Positions 1 to 8,483 of a stretch of 64,000 nucleotides of DNA are shown in pieces. This stretch comes from Roseiarcus sp963770275 (GTDB lineage Bacteria > Pseudomonadota > Alphaproteobacteria > Rhizobiales > Beijerinckiaceae), in contig CAVYPD010000024.1 of the NCBI GenBank assembly GCA_963770275.1, positions 1-64,000 of the forward strand, in the 5' to 3' direction. The position numbers and the translations under genes were made by a program. Each line of letters begins with the position of its first letter. The first letter of the stretch is position 1. The notes under the pieces were generated by a model. That model did not search any database, was not told the DNA's origin, and saw only the letters and a program-made list of their open reading frames with translations.

Positions 1-427
1 CGGCATTCACCGCGGCAGCGGCTTCGAGCACGTGGTGGATGTCGTGTTCGGCGACGGTCTTGCCGCGCAACTTTGTTTCCGCGCCGTGGCGGCGCGAAGA
101 GAGCCGGCCGCCGGACATGTTGATGATGACGCCGCCAACCTCGACGCCGGCCATGCGCTCGGCCGCGTCAACGGCCAGGCGTACGGCATGCTCCGCCGCA
201 TGAAGATCGACCACCGCGCCGCCCTTGACTCCGTTCGAGCGCTGATGGCCGATGCCAAGCACCTTGCAGCGGTGGGTGCGACCGCGCAAAGCCTCGGACG
301 GCTCCATCGGCGTCAGTCGCGCGATCAGGCAGACGATCTTCGAGGCGCCGATGTCGAGCACCGAGAGGATGGCGCTCTTGCGCGCCGGGATCTGACGCAT
401 GCGCGGAGCGAGCGATTTCAGGCTCAT
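1..427 (-). CDS. ftsA: Cell division protein FtsA, N-terminal part (cut by window edge)
   Basis: FtsA is the actin-like ATPase that tethers FtsZ to the membrane and recruits later division proteins. The first 142 residues are visible. After a basic start (MSLKSLAPRMRQIPARKS) comes an actin-fold phosphate-loop strand, ILSVLDIGASKIVCLI, then the GHQRSNGVKGGAVVDL and INMSGGRLSS segments typical of the 1A and 1C subdomains. The rest of the gene lies beyond base 1. Its ATG overlaps the TGA of ftsQ by four bases (ATGA), so the two are translationally coupled in one operon read leftwards. Identification is firm from motifs and from the ftsQ-ftsA order known in alphaproteobacteria. Confidence 0.93.
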   Translation of the reverse strand, partial: MSLKSLAPRMRQIPARKSAILSVLDIGASKIVCLIARLTPMEPSEALRGRTHRCKVLGIGHQRSNGVKGGAVVDLHAAEHAVRLAVDAAERMAGVEVGGVIINMSGGRLSSRRHGAETKLRGKTVAEHDIHHVLEAAAAVNA

Positions 428-1356
428 GGCTGGGCGCCCTTCTTGGCCGCGTGGGCTTCCGCCCAAGCGGTGGCCGCATCGTCGGTCAACCGCACGAACA
501 CCCTGCCCGGGACGCGGAAGTCGAGCGCCATCGCGTCCTTTTCCAGAATCCGGGATTGGTGTTGAAGCGTGAGAAGCTCGGCGATCGCAGCTTGCGGATT
601 GTCTTCGGGCAACTTGACGTCGAGGCCGGACTTCAGCCGCAGATTCCAGCGCCTCTGGCCGACGAGGACGCCCGCCTCGACGCGCGGCTTCAATTCGTCC
701 ATCGCGTCCAGGAGCCCGACAAATTCGCGCACACGCCCGTTCGCGCCTTCGCCGACCACGAAGGGGAGGTCGCCGTAGCGGCTGTCGGTCACCTCGTCGA
801 TCGGCGCCCCGTCGGCGGCGATTGCGCTCACGTCTCCGTCCCTTTGCCAGACGGCGTAGGGCGTGCGCTCGACGATCTCGATGACGACCTGGTTAGGATA
901 AAGCTTGCGCACGCTCGCCTGCTTGACGAGCGGATCGGCCTCGAGCTTCGCCTTCGCCTGGGCCACGTCGAACAACGGCAAAGACCGGCTGGCGTCGATG
1001 CCCGCGATCGCCAGGATCCTGGCCTCGCTCATATGCGTCGCGCCGGAGACCGTGACCACTGCGACGCCGAGGCCGAGCGACTTGGCGACCCAATCGCCCG
1101 CATGGCTCGCCTGCTCCATGATTCCGTCGAGCTGGCCGCCGCGCTCGGCGCCGAGCAGCGCCGCGCCGAGAAGAACGAAGGCCGTCAGCGCGATATCGAG
1201 CTTATGCGGGGCGGGACGGTCCAGCCGAACGCGCCCTCGGAGCGACGCTTTTGCCGCCCGCTCGGCGCGCAGCAGCACCTTGGGCGGGGGCGCGTCGTGC
1301 GCAGCCCCGGCCAGCGATGGCCGCCCCCATCCGAACATTTCGGTCAGTCTTCGCAC
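424..1356 (-). CDS. ftsQ: Cell division protein FtsQ
   Basis: FtsQ is a bitopic inner-membrane protein of the divisome. About 50 cytoplasmic residues precede one membrane segment (LDIALTAFVLLGAALLGAE), followed by a periplasmic POTRA domain beginning at VTVSGATHMSEARILAIAGI and a beta domain with YPNQVVIEIVERTPYAVWQ. I choose the GTG at 1356 because GGAGGG lies about seven bases upstream; an ATG at 1338 and a TTG at 1428 are also in frame. About 310 residues is normal for the family. Its stop overlaps the ftsA start. The usual alphaproteobacterial upstream partners murB and ddl are absent; about 640 noncoding bases with CtrA sites take their place. Confidence 0.92.
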   Translation of the reverse strand: MRRLTEMFGWGRPSLAGAAHDAPPPKVLLRAERAAKASLRGRVRLDRPAPHKLDIALTAFVLLGAALLGAERGGQLDGIMEQASHAGDWVAKSLGLGVAVVTVSGATHMSEARILAIAGIDASRSLPLFDVAQAKAKLEADPLVKQASVRKLYPNQVVIEIVERTPYAVWQRDGDVSAIAADGAPIDEVTDSRYGDLPFVVGEGANGRVREFVGLLDAMDELKPRVEAGVLVGQRRWNLRLKSGLDVKLPEDNPQAAIAELLTLQHQSRILEKDAMALDFRVPGRVFVRLTDDAATAWAEAHAAKKGAQP

Positions 1357-1827
1357 GACCCGCCCTCCAGCATCCGGGAGCCGGGCATATTCAACGAAAA
1401 GGCCGACATGGGCTGTCCGCTCCGGCAAGGGCGACGTAACCGCCAGGCCCGGCCGGGTGTTGACTGAGAGATCGACGACTTCGCCTTCATCGCCCGCCGT
1501 CCTGCGGATGAAAGTCGTCGAGCTTCCTGCCGCGACAACCCGGGGCGAGTAGGCCCCGGGGCGAAGTTGTGGGCGTTATAGTAAATATTCGGTTTAAGAA
1601 TCCGCCACGGGATGGCGTACGAGTTGTTCCTTCAGTCTTTTGCGTCATTTCCTGCGAACGTTTGGGAAGCCCGAGCACGATAGTTGAGAGCAAACGGGCG
1701 CCTGACGAACCCGCACGGCGGTGATTCGCCCCGAGTAGCGCCGCCCGCTCGGTCCGCTGGTCTCTGTCCATGACCGCGAGTGGCCTCATCGCCCGCCAAT
1801 TCCCTAAAATTGCGCACCGACGCAAAG

Positions 1828-1842
1828 TTAAAGCACCATTAA
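1828..1842. promoter_or_regulatory. CtrA binding site 1 (TTAA-N7-TTAA)
   Basis: TTAA at 1828-1831 and TTAA at 1839-1842 are separated by exactly seven bases. This is the full consensus of the alphaproteobacterial cell-cycle response regulator CtrA. In Caulobacter, ftsQA transcription depends on CtrA, so the position beside ftsQ fits. Confidence 0.72.
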
Positions 1843-1852
1843 GTCCAAGGAC

Positions 1853-1867
1853 TTAACGATGCGTTAA
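1853..1867. promoter_or_regulatory. CtrA binding site 2 (TTAA-N7-TTAA)
   Basis: A second perfect TTAA-N7-TTAA (1853-1856 and 1864-1867) lies 25 bp from the first, centre to centre. That spacing is close to two and a half helical turns. The paired arrangement in an otherwise GC-rich intergenic region is unlikely by chance. Confidence 0.72.
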
Positions 1868-1994
1868 CCTCAGCGAATCGGGAGGCGGAAAAGCGGGCGG
1901 CGGGGCCCGGGTTGTCCACAGGAATTAAGTTTTTCAAGCTAACGTCCGCATGCGCCAGCTGGTGACGAGCGCGGCCCTAGCGATGGGGAAATCG

Positions 1995-3077
1995 ATGTCC
2001 GAACAACGCGATTTTGCGCTGAAGCCTGGCGCCCAGCCGGGCGACAGCGCATTTCCCCTCAATTCTGGCCGCCATCAACTGGCCTTCGACCCGTTTCCCG
2101 GTCGTTTTATCGTGCTCGCCTTCCTCGGATTAGCCGCAGACCCCGCGGCGGAGGCTGCGCTTTCGGCGCTCTCGGCCAAAAGGCGCATGGTCGACGAAGC
2201 CAGGGCCGCGTTCTTCGCCGTCGTCGCCGAATCCGGTGCAGGCCCGGAGGTCGCGCTTGAGGCTAGATTTCCCTCAATCGTGTTCCTATGGGACGGGGGC
2301 GACATGGCGCGGGCTTTTGGCGCCGACCGGTGCTGGGTCGTCCTCGACCCGATGCTGCGCGTCATCGATGTCGCCCCTTTGGACGAGATCGATCGGGTGC
2401 TGGGCGACTTAAGCCGATCGCCGCAGCCGAGCCACGCTTTCGCGTCCTGCCCTCCTGCGCCAATTCTCACTCTGGCGCATGTTTTCGAACCTGAACTCTG
2501 CGCCCATCTCGTCGACTGCTTCGACCACGCCGGCGGCAAGGACAGCGGCTTCATGCAGGACGTTAGCGGCCAGTCAGTCGAGAATTTCGACAACAGGTGG
2601 AAACGCCGCCGCGATTTCCACCTGACCGATGCTGGGCTCATCGCCAATCTTAGGGCGCGCATCGGACGAAGGATCTGCCCGGAGATCAGGAAGGCGTTTC
2701 AGATGCGCCCGACCCGGATCGAGCGTGACCTCGTCGCCCGCTACGATGCCGAGACCGGCGGCCATTTCGGTCCCCATCGCGACGACACCGGGATCGCGAT
2801 CGTGCATCGTCGGTTCGCGGTCTCAATCAATCTCAATGCGGATTTCGAGGGTGGCGAGATTTCGTTTCCCGAATACAGTCCGCGAACCTTCAAGGCGGCG
2901 CCCGGAACTGCGGTCGTGTTCTCCGCTTCAATTCTCCATGAGGTATCGCGCGTGACCCGCGGGCGCCGCTATGTGTTCCTGACCTTCCTGTTCGACGAGG
3001 AGGCGGAGCGCGTAAGGCAGGCGAACTTGCAAGCCATGCAGCAGGCGCAACGTCAGCCGCAACTAACGAGCGCATAG
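1995..3077 (+). CDS. Fe(II)/2-oxoglutarate dioxygenase with N-terminal redoxin-like domain
   Basis: A protein of about 360 residues. The C-terminal half is a prolyl-4-hydroxylase-type double-stranded beta helix: the iron ligands are H261 and D263 in GPHRDDTG and H315 in SILHEVSR, followed by the basic residues of TRGRRYVF that would bind 2-oxoglutarate. The N-terminal 150 residues (HQLAFDPFPGRFIVLAFLG, later FGADRCWVVLDPMLRVIDVA) look like a peroxiredoxin/thioredoxin fold, but I see no peroxidatic Cys at the expected place. I prefer the ATG at 1995 because GGGGAA precedes it at good spacing; ATGs at 1983 and 1950 are alternatives. The substrate is unknown. It is divergent from ftsQ, next to the CtrA sites. 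Confidence 0.8.
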   Translation: MSEQRDFALKPGAQPGDSAFPLNSGRHQLAFDPFPGRFIVLAFLGLAADPAAEAALSALSAKRRMVDEARAAFFAVVAESGAGPEVALEARFPSIVFLWDGGDMARAFGADRCWVVLDPMLRVIDVAPLDEIDRVLGDLSRSPQPSHAFASCPPAPILTLAHVFEPELCAHLVDCFDHAGGKDSGFMQDVSGQSVENFDNRWKRRRDFHLTDAGLIANLRARIGRRICPEIRKAFQMRPTRIERDLVARYDAETGGHFGPHRDDTGIAIVHRRFAVSINLNADFEGGEISFPEYSPRTFKAAPGTAVVFSASILHEVSRVTRGRRYVFLTFLFDEEAERVRQANLQAMQQAQRQPQLTSA

Positions 3078-3111
3078 GTGGCGCCAGTCGCGGCGCCTAG
3101 ACTCGACCGAG

Positions 3112-4395
3112 CTACCCGACGCTCGCTTTGGGCCGCGGGCCGCCCGTCGCCCAATCGAGCAGCTCGACCGTGTGGACGACCGGCACCGTCGTTCCGCTCG
3201 CGATCTGAGTGAGGCAGCCGATATTGCCGGCGGCGATAAGATCAGGCGAGGTCGCGCCGATATTCGCGACCTTTCGGTCACGCAGCCTACGGGCGATCTC
3301 CGGCTGCAGCAGGTTGTAGGTGCCTGCTGAACCGCAGCAAAGGTGTCCTTCCGGCGGGTCAAGTACGACGAATCCCGCATCCTTTAGCAGCCGCTTCGGC
3401 TGCTCGCGCACTTGCTGGCCGTGCTGCAGCGAGCACGCGCTGTGGTAGGCGACCCGCTGCCCGGTCGGATTGACATGCGCTTGCAGCCCGATCTCGCTCA
3501 TAAGCTCCGTGATGTCTCGCGTCAGTGAGGAGACGACCCGAGCAGGCTCAGCGAGTTCTGGATCGTTCCGGAACATAAAGCCATAGTCCTTGACCGTGGT
3601 TCCGCATCCCGACGCATTGATGACGATCGCATCGAGTCCGCCATTGGAGATCTCTTTCGTCCAGGCCAGGATGTTGGCCCGTGCGTACTGGTGCGCGTCC
3701 TGGCCGAGATGGTGAGTGAGCGCGCCGCAGCATCCCGCGCCCGCGGCGACGACAACGTCGCAGCCGTGGCGGGTCAGAAGCCTTATCGTCGCCTCGTTGA
3801 TCTGCGGCGCGAGAACCTGTTGAGCGCAACCATTGAGGAGCGCGACGCGACGGGTCCGCTGTCCCCTGCTCTTGAACACCTGCGGCTTGTCGGCGAGCGA
3901 TGCGCTCGGCAGCCTCGAGGGAACAAGCGCGAGCGCGGCTTTGAGTTGTGCAGGCATAAGCCCGGCGAAAGGCGCGCCCAGGCGGGCCGCCCACATCGAC
4001 GCACGAAACAACCTCGGGTTCGGCAGGACGATCCCAAAGGCGCGGCGCAACAGCCTGTCGAACCACGGTCGCTTGTACGTCTTCTCGATATGTTGCCGGG
4101 CATGATCGACGAGGTGCATGTAGTTCACGCCCGACGGGCAGGTCGTCATGCAGGAGAGGCACGAGAGGCAGCGGTCGATATGCTTGACCACCTCGGGCGT
4201 GGCCGGGCGGTCGTTCTCCAGCATGTCCTTGATCAGGTAGATGCGCCCCCTCGGGCTGTCGAGTTCGTCGCCGAGCAAGACGTAAGTCGGACAGGTCGCG
4301 GTGCAGAACCCGCAATGCACGCAGGCGCGCAAGATTTTTTCGGAGACGTTGGTGTCTGGGTCGGCCAGTTGCGCGGCGGTGAAATTCGTCTGCAT
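3112..4395 (-). CDS. glcF: Glycolate oxidase iron-sulfur subunit GlcF
   Basis: The electron-transfer subunit of the membrane-associated glycolate oxidase GlcDEF, which oxidises glycolate to glyoxylate. Two [4Fe-4S] motifs are visible: C25, C28, C31 and C35 in CVHCGFCTATCP, and C77, C80, C83 and C87 in CLSCLSCMTTCP. Two cysteine-rich CCG repeats follow (GAGCCGALTHH and GHLCCGSAG), the signature of the heterodisulfide-reductase-like domain. Length of 427 residues is normal. It is the last gene of the leftward glcD-glcE-glcF operon; its ATG shares one base with the glcE stop. It converges on the oxygenase gene. Confidence 0.95.
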   Translation of the reverse strand: MQTNFTAAQLADPDTNVSEKILRACVHCGFCTATCPTYVLLGDELDSPRGRIYLIKDMLENDRPATPEVVKHIDRCLSCLSCMTTCPSGVNYMHLVDHARQHIEKTYKRPWFDRLLRRAFGIVLPNPRLFRASMWAARLGAPFAGLMPAQLKAALALVPSRLPSASLADKPQVFKSRGQRTRRVALLNGCAQQVLAPQINEATIRLLTRHGCDVVVAAGAGCCGALTHHLGQDAHQYARANILAWTKEISNGGLDAIVINASGCGTTVKDYGFMFRNDPELAEPARVVSSLTRDITELMSEIGLQAHVNPTGQRVAYHSACSLQHGQQVREQPKRLLKDAGFVVLDPPEGHLCCGSAGTYNLLQPEIARRLRDRKVANIGATSPDLIAAGNIGCLTQIASGTTVPVVHTVELLDWATGGPRPKASVG

Positions 4396-5615
4396 CAGGG
4401 ACCTTCCTGCATGCGTCCCGGATTGAGGACGCCGCGAGGGTCAAATCCGCTTTTCACACGTGCGGTCAGCTGAGCGAGGCCCGCACTCAAGGGCTCGAAT
4501 ACCGGCACCGACGCGCGAACGGCTTCCGGCGCCACGACCAGGGTGGCGTGTCCACCCGCCGTTTTAACCACGGGACGAACGATGCCGGCGCCGGCGTCCG
4601 GTCCCCCTTCCTCGGAATCAAGGCTCAGCCAAATCAGGCCTCCGCCCCAATCAAAGTAAAACTCCGCAGATTGAAGAGCGGACAAAATCGAATGGGCGAC
4701 GGAAGGCGCTTGGCTCGGCGTCGGACAGAGCCGCCAAACGATGCGCGATCCTTGTGCGAGAAAGGGCTGAACGGCGCCGACCTCGGACCAGAAGGCCTCA
4801 GTCTCTGCCTCGTTGAGGCGCGCCCCTCGCCCGACTAACGATTCGAGGGCTGTGGTCCGGTAGACGACCGACGGCCGCGGGCCTTCCAAGCGCATAGCCG
4901 TCGCGGCGCCGAGGCCCGCCGCCACAACGCTCACCTTCGAGCGGCGCGCTGCCGACGCTGGCAAATGCGCGGCGCCGGAAACCTCGAAGGGCGAGTTCAG
5001 CGAATTCGCCAAGGTAGAGATCGCGATATCATCGGCGAGACCATGCAGGACGATGGTGCACGCAGTCTCGGGTTTCGGCATCACTTTGACGGTAACCTCA
5101 GTCAGCGCCGACAACGTGCCATAGGCGCCCGCCTGCAGTTTGCACATGTCGTAGCCAGTGACGTTCTTGACCACCTTGCCGCCGGCCTTCCAGATTTCGC
5201 CGAAGCCGTTCACGGCGGAAAAGCCGAGGATATAGTCTCGCGCCGATCCTGCGCGTACACGCCGCGATCCGGCGAGATTGCAAGCGATCACGCCGCCAAG
5301 CGTCGGCTCGCCCTCAGCGCCTAGCAGGGAGCGCCAGTCGGGCGGCTCGAAGGCCAGCATTTGGCGCTTCTTCGCAAGCTCGACATTGATCGAAGCAAGC
5401 GGCTCGCCCGGTTGCGCGGTCAAGACAAGTTCGGCGGCCTCGTACTCGACGATACCTGCGAGCCGCGAAACATCCAGAACATGATCGGTCTTCATCGGTC
5501 GGCCGAGCGCGCGCTTCGTGCCGCCCGCGACGATTTCGAGCGTGTCTCCCTCGGCGACGACCCAGGAAATCATCTCCGCGATCTGCTTGGCGTCTGACGG
5601 TTCAAGCACCGACAC
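4395..5615 (-). CDS. glcE: Glycolate oxidase FAD-binding subunit GlcE
   Basis: A second FAD-binding (FAD_binding_4/PCMH-type) subunit of glycolate oxidase, 406 residues. The FAD-binding segment GEPTLGGVIACNLAGSRR and the downstream KVVKNVTGYDMCKLQAGAYG are diagnostic for GlcE rather than GlcD. The start is GTG at 5615, with GAGGCG just upstream and only 11 bases after the glcD stop. The end DPRGVLNPGRM is the usual C-terminus of this flavoprotein family. It presumably forms a complex with GlcD and GlcF at the cytoplasmic membrane. Confidence 0.94.
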   Translation of the reverse strand: MSVLEPSDAKQIAEMISWVVAEGDTLEIVAGGTKRALGRPMKTDHVLDVSRLAGIVEYEAAELVLTAQPGEPLASINVELAKKRQMLAFEPPDWRSLLGAEGEPTLGGVIACNLAGSRRVRAGSARDYILGFSAVNGFGEIWKAGGKVVKNVTGYDMCKLQAGAYGTLSALTEVTVKVMPKPETACTIVLHGLADDIAISTLANSLNSPFEVSGAAHLPASAARRSKVSVVAAGLGAATAMRLEGPRPSVVYRTTALESLVGRGARLNEAETEAFWSEVGAVQPFLAQGSRIVWRLCPTPSQAPSVAHSILSALQSAEFYFDWGGGLIWLSLDSEEGGPDAGAGIVRPVVKTAGGHATLVVAPEAVRASVPVFEPLSAGLAQLTARVKSGFDPRGVLNPGRMQEGP

Positions 5616-5626
5616 TGTCGCTCGCC

Positions 5627-7117
5627 TCAGAAGCGCGGCAGGTCGGGAAACGCGACCCTGCCCGCATGCACATGCATGCGGCCGAGTTCAGCGCAACGGC
5701 AGAGCTGCGGAAACACCTTTCCCGGATTGAGCAGGCTGTCCGAATCGAAGGCGCATTTTAGCCGCATCTGCTGATTGAGGTCGACCTCGTTGAACATCGT
5801 GTCCATGAGATCGCGCTTCTCGATGCCGACCCCATGCTCGCCCGTCAGAACGCCGCCAACGTGAACACATAGCCGGAGAATCTCCGAGCCAAACTCCTCC
5901 GCTCGGTCGAGTTCACCAGGCTTGTTCGCGTCGTAAAGAATCAGCGGATGAAGGTTCCCGTCGCCGGCGTGGAAGACGTTGGCCACGCGCAACCCGAAGC
6001 GCGCCTCCATCTGTTTCATCTGCTGAAGAACGCGGCCGATCTCTCTGCGCGGGATTGTTCCGTCCATGCAGTAATAGTCCGGTGATATGCGGCCGACCGC
6101 CGGGAAAGCCGCCTTCCGACCCGCCCAGAACAACAGGCGCTCCGCCTCCGACTGGCTCGTTCGACAGCTCGTCGCTCCGTGACGCTCGGCGATCGTCTCG
6201 ACTTCCGCCGTCAGATGATCGACTTCGGCCTCGCAGCCGTCGAGTTCGACGATCAGCAACGCTTCGCAATCCAGCGGGTAGCCAGCGTGAACGAAGGCCT
6301 CGGCCGCGGCGACCGCTGGCCGATCCATGATTTCCATTCCACCGGGAATGATCCCGCCGCCGATCACATCGGCAACGCAGTCGCCTGCGCCCTCGACCGT
6401 GGAGAAGCCAATCAGAAGCGCGCGCGCGCCCGGCGGTTTCGGCAGGATGCGGACGGTGACTTCGGTGACGACGCCCAGCATGCCCTCGGAGCCGACCATA
6501 ACGCCCAGCAGGTCGTAGCCCTGCGAATCGAAATGCTTGCCGCCGAGGCGCACGATCTGGCCGTCGATCGTCACCATTTCGATGCCGATGACGTTGTTGG
6601 TCGTGAGCCCGTATTTGAGGCAGTGAACGCCGCCCGAATTCTCCGCGACATTGCCGCCGATCGTGCAGGCGATCTGGCTCGAAGGATCGGGCGCGTAGTA
6701 GAGACCCAGATCCTGCACGGCGTGAGTGATGCCAAGATTGGTCACGCCCGGCTGAGCAACCACGCAGCGGTTGGCCACGTCAATGTCGAGGATCTTGTTG
6801 AACTTGCCCATGCCGAGAAGAACGCCATCGGCAAGCGGCAGAGCGCCGCCCGAGAGCGACGTTCCGGCGCCGCGCGGGACGACCTTGACTTTGTTGGCAG
6901 CGCAATAACGGAGGACATCGACAACCTGCGCCGTCGTCTCCGGAAGCACGGCGACCATCGGCGGCTGCCGATAGGCGGTAAGCCCGTCGCTTTCGAAGGC
7001 GCGCAATTCGTTCGGCTGGTCGATGACGCCCTCGCCCGGGACGAGGCGCCGGAGCGCTTGGACGATCTCCGCGCGGCGGCCAAGGACGGCGCGATCGGGT
7101 TCGGGCATAGCGATCAA
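5627..7117 (-). CDS. glcD: Glycolate oxidase subunit GlcD (FAD-linked)
   Basis: The catalytic FAD subunit of glycolate oxidase, 496 residues. Visible markers are RGAGTSLSGGALPLADGV and GGNVAENSGGVHCLKYG of the FAD-binding domain and TGEHGVGIEKRDLM of the FAD-oxidase C domain. The TTG at 7117 is chosen because GGAGG lies six bases upstream; the next ATG, at 7108, is too far from it. It is the first gene of glcDEF. The glycerate kinase and tartronate semialdehyde reductase genes lie just upstream in the same direction, so all five may be coregulated. The neighbours favour glycolate over D-lactate as substrate. Confidence 0.94.
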   Translation of the reverse strand: MIAMPEPDRAVLGRRAEIVQALRRLVPGEGVIDQPNELRAFESDGLTAYRQPPMVAVLPETTAQVVDVLRYCAANKVKVVPRGAGTSLSGGALPLADGVLLGMGKFNKILDIDVANRCVVAQPGVTNLGITHAVQDLGLYYAPDPSSQIACTIGGNVAENSGGVHCLKYGLTTNNVIGIEMVTIDGQIVRLGGKHFDSQGYDLLGVMVGSEGMLGVVTEVTVRILPKPPGARALLIGFSTVEGAGDCVADVIGGGIIPGGMEIMDRPAVAAAEAFVHAGYPLDCEALLIVELDGCEAEVDHLTAEVETIAERHGATSCRTSQSEAERLLFWAGRKAAFPAVGRISPDYYCMDGTIPRREIGRVLQQMKQMEARFGLRVANVFHAGDGNLHPLILYDANKPGELDRAEEFGSEILRLCVHVGGVLTGEHGVGIEKRDLMDTMFNEVDLNQQMRLKCAFDSDSLLNPGKVFPQLCRCAELGRMHVHAGRVAFPDLPRF

Positions 7118-7183
7118 GGCGCGCCTCCAACGGCAAAAACCATCACAAGAACAGATACTGTCGCGCGGCAGGTAAGCAAGTGC

Positions 7184-8455
7184 TCATTCGGGGTTGATGA
7201 GCACGGCGCGGAAGTCGTTGACATTGGTCATGGTGGGCCCGGTGATGACCTGATCGCCGAGCGCGCGGAAGAAGTTGTGCGCGTCATTGTCGGCGAGCAC
7301 GGCTCTGGCGTTGAGGCCCAGACCTCTCGCTCGTTCGAGGCTGTCGGGGGTCACGATCGCGCCTGCGACCTCCTCGGCCCCGTCCGTGCCGTCGGTGTCG
7401 CCGGCGATGGCGAAGATTCGAGGCCGGCCGTCCAGTTCGACCGCCATCGAGAGCAGGAATTCAACATTCCGCCCTCCCCTGCCCCGGCCCCTGACCGCCA
7501 CTGTCGTTTCCCCGCCGGAGATGAGGACGCATGGCGCGGGAGCGGGCTGGCCATGGACCGCGACTTGGCGCGCGATTCCGGCCATTAGTTTCCCGACTTC
7601 CTTCGCCTCGCCCTCAAGGGCGTCGCCGAGAATGAGCGGGCGATAGCCGGCCCGGCTAGCCGCCTCAGCCGCGGCCATGAGGGAAGCTTGCGGAGCAGCG
7701 ATGATGCGCGTTTCGCTCCGGGCAAAGGCCGGGTCGCCGGGCTTCGGAGTCTCGGACCTGCCATCATCAAGAAGCGCCTGCACCGAGGCAGACGGGACAA
7801 TCGAGTAGCGCCGGAGCACGGCTTTGGCGTCGGCGAGCGTCGTCGTATCGGGCGTCGTCGGGCCGGAGGCGATCACCGACGGGTCGTCGCCCGGCACGTC
7901 GGAAATGATCAAAGACGCGATCCTGGCAGGCGCCGCCGCGCGCGCCAGCCGGCCGCCCTTGATCGCGGACAGATGCTTGCGGACGCAATTGATCTCATTG
8001 ATGTTGGCGCCGCTCTTGAGCAGCGCTTTGTTCAAGGCCCGCTTGTCGTCGAGCGTGATCCCCGGCGCCGGCAGGGAAAGCAAAGCGGAGCCCCCGCCTG
8101 ATATCAGGCAGAGCGCAAGATCTTCCGGACCCAGGCCTGTGACGAGATCGAGGATCCTGCGGGCCGCGTTCTGCCCTGCCGCATCGGGGATCGGATGGGC
8201 GGCCTCGACCACCTCGATCCGCTTCAAAGGGCCGACGCCGTGGCCGTAGCGCGTGACGACGAGGCCTGAGAGAGGTTCGTCATCCGGCCAATGCGCTTCG
8301 ACCGCACGCGCCATCGAGGCGGCCGCCTTGCCGGCGCCAATGACGACCGTACGTCCCGTGGGCGGCTCGGGGAGATTTGCGGGCACGGCTTTGTCGGGCG
8401 AGGCCGCCGCGATCGCGGCCTCGAACATATCTCGCAGCAACTGCCGCTCTTGCAT
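7184..8455 (-). CDS. gck: Glycerate 2-kinase, MOFRL family
   Basis: Phosphorylates D-glycerate, most likely at carbon 2 to give 2-phosphoglycerate, as in the TtuD/GckA family. The 423 residues show the kinase domain (VIGAGKAAASMARAVE, then CLISGGGSALLSLPAPG) and the C-terminal MOFRL domain (SGGETTVAVRGRGRGGRN, AGDTDGTDG). The ATG at 8455 follows a GGAAGCGG-like ribosome site. It lies 28 bases after glxR and 66 before glcD on the same strand. It would complete the glyoxylate to glycerate to phosphoglycerate route begun by glycolate oxidase. It could also serve a serine cycle, but no serine-cycle genes are visible here. Confidence 0.93.
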   Translation of the reverse strand: MQERQLLRDMFEAAIAAASPDKAVPANLPEPPTGRTVVIGAGKAAASMARAVEAHWPDDEPLSGLVVTRYGHGVGPLKRIEVVEAAHPIPDAAGQNAARRILDLVTGLGPEDLALCLISGGGSALLSLPAPGITLDDKRALNKALLKSGANINEINCVRKHLSAIKGGRLARAAAPARIASLIISDVPGDDPSVIASGPTTPDTTTLADAKAVLRRYSIVPSASVQALLDDGRSETPKPGDPAFARSETRIIAAPQASLMAAAEAASRAGYRPLILGDALEGEAKEVGKLMAGIARQVAVHGQPAPAPCVLISGGETTVAVRGRGRGGRNVEFLLSMAVELDGRPRIFAIAGDTDGTDGAEEVAGAIVTPDSLERARGLGLNARAVLADNDAHNFFRALGDQVITGPTMTNVNDFRAVLINPE

Positions 8456-8483
8456 TGGACCCGCTTCCCGAGGCTCGAGGGGC

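Larger units (their letters stand above)
1357..1994. other. Divergent intergenic region between ftsQ and the oxygenase gene
   Basis: This stretch separates leftward ftsQ from the rightward oxygenase gene. I see no convincing coding sequence: the ORFs here have no recognisable motif and lie opposite or out of frame with ftsQ. The AT-rich part near 1820-1870 contains two full CtrA-type sites and a perfect 8-bp dyad with a 2-base centre (1839-1856, TTAAGTCC/GGACTTAA). It probably carries the promoters of both flanking genes. Confidence 0.6.
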
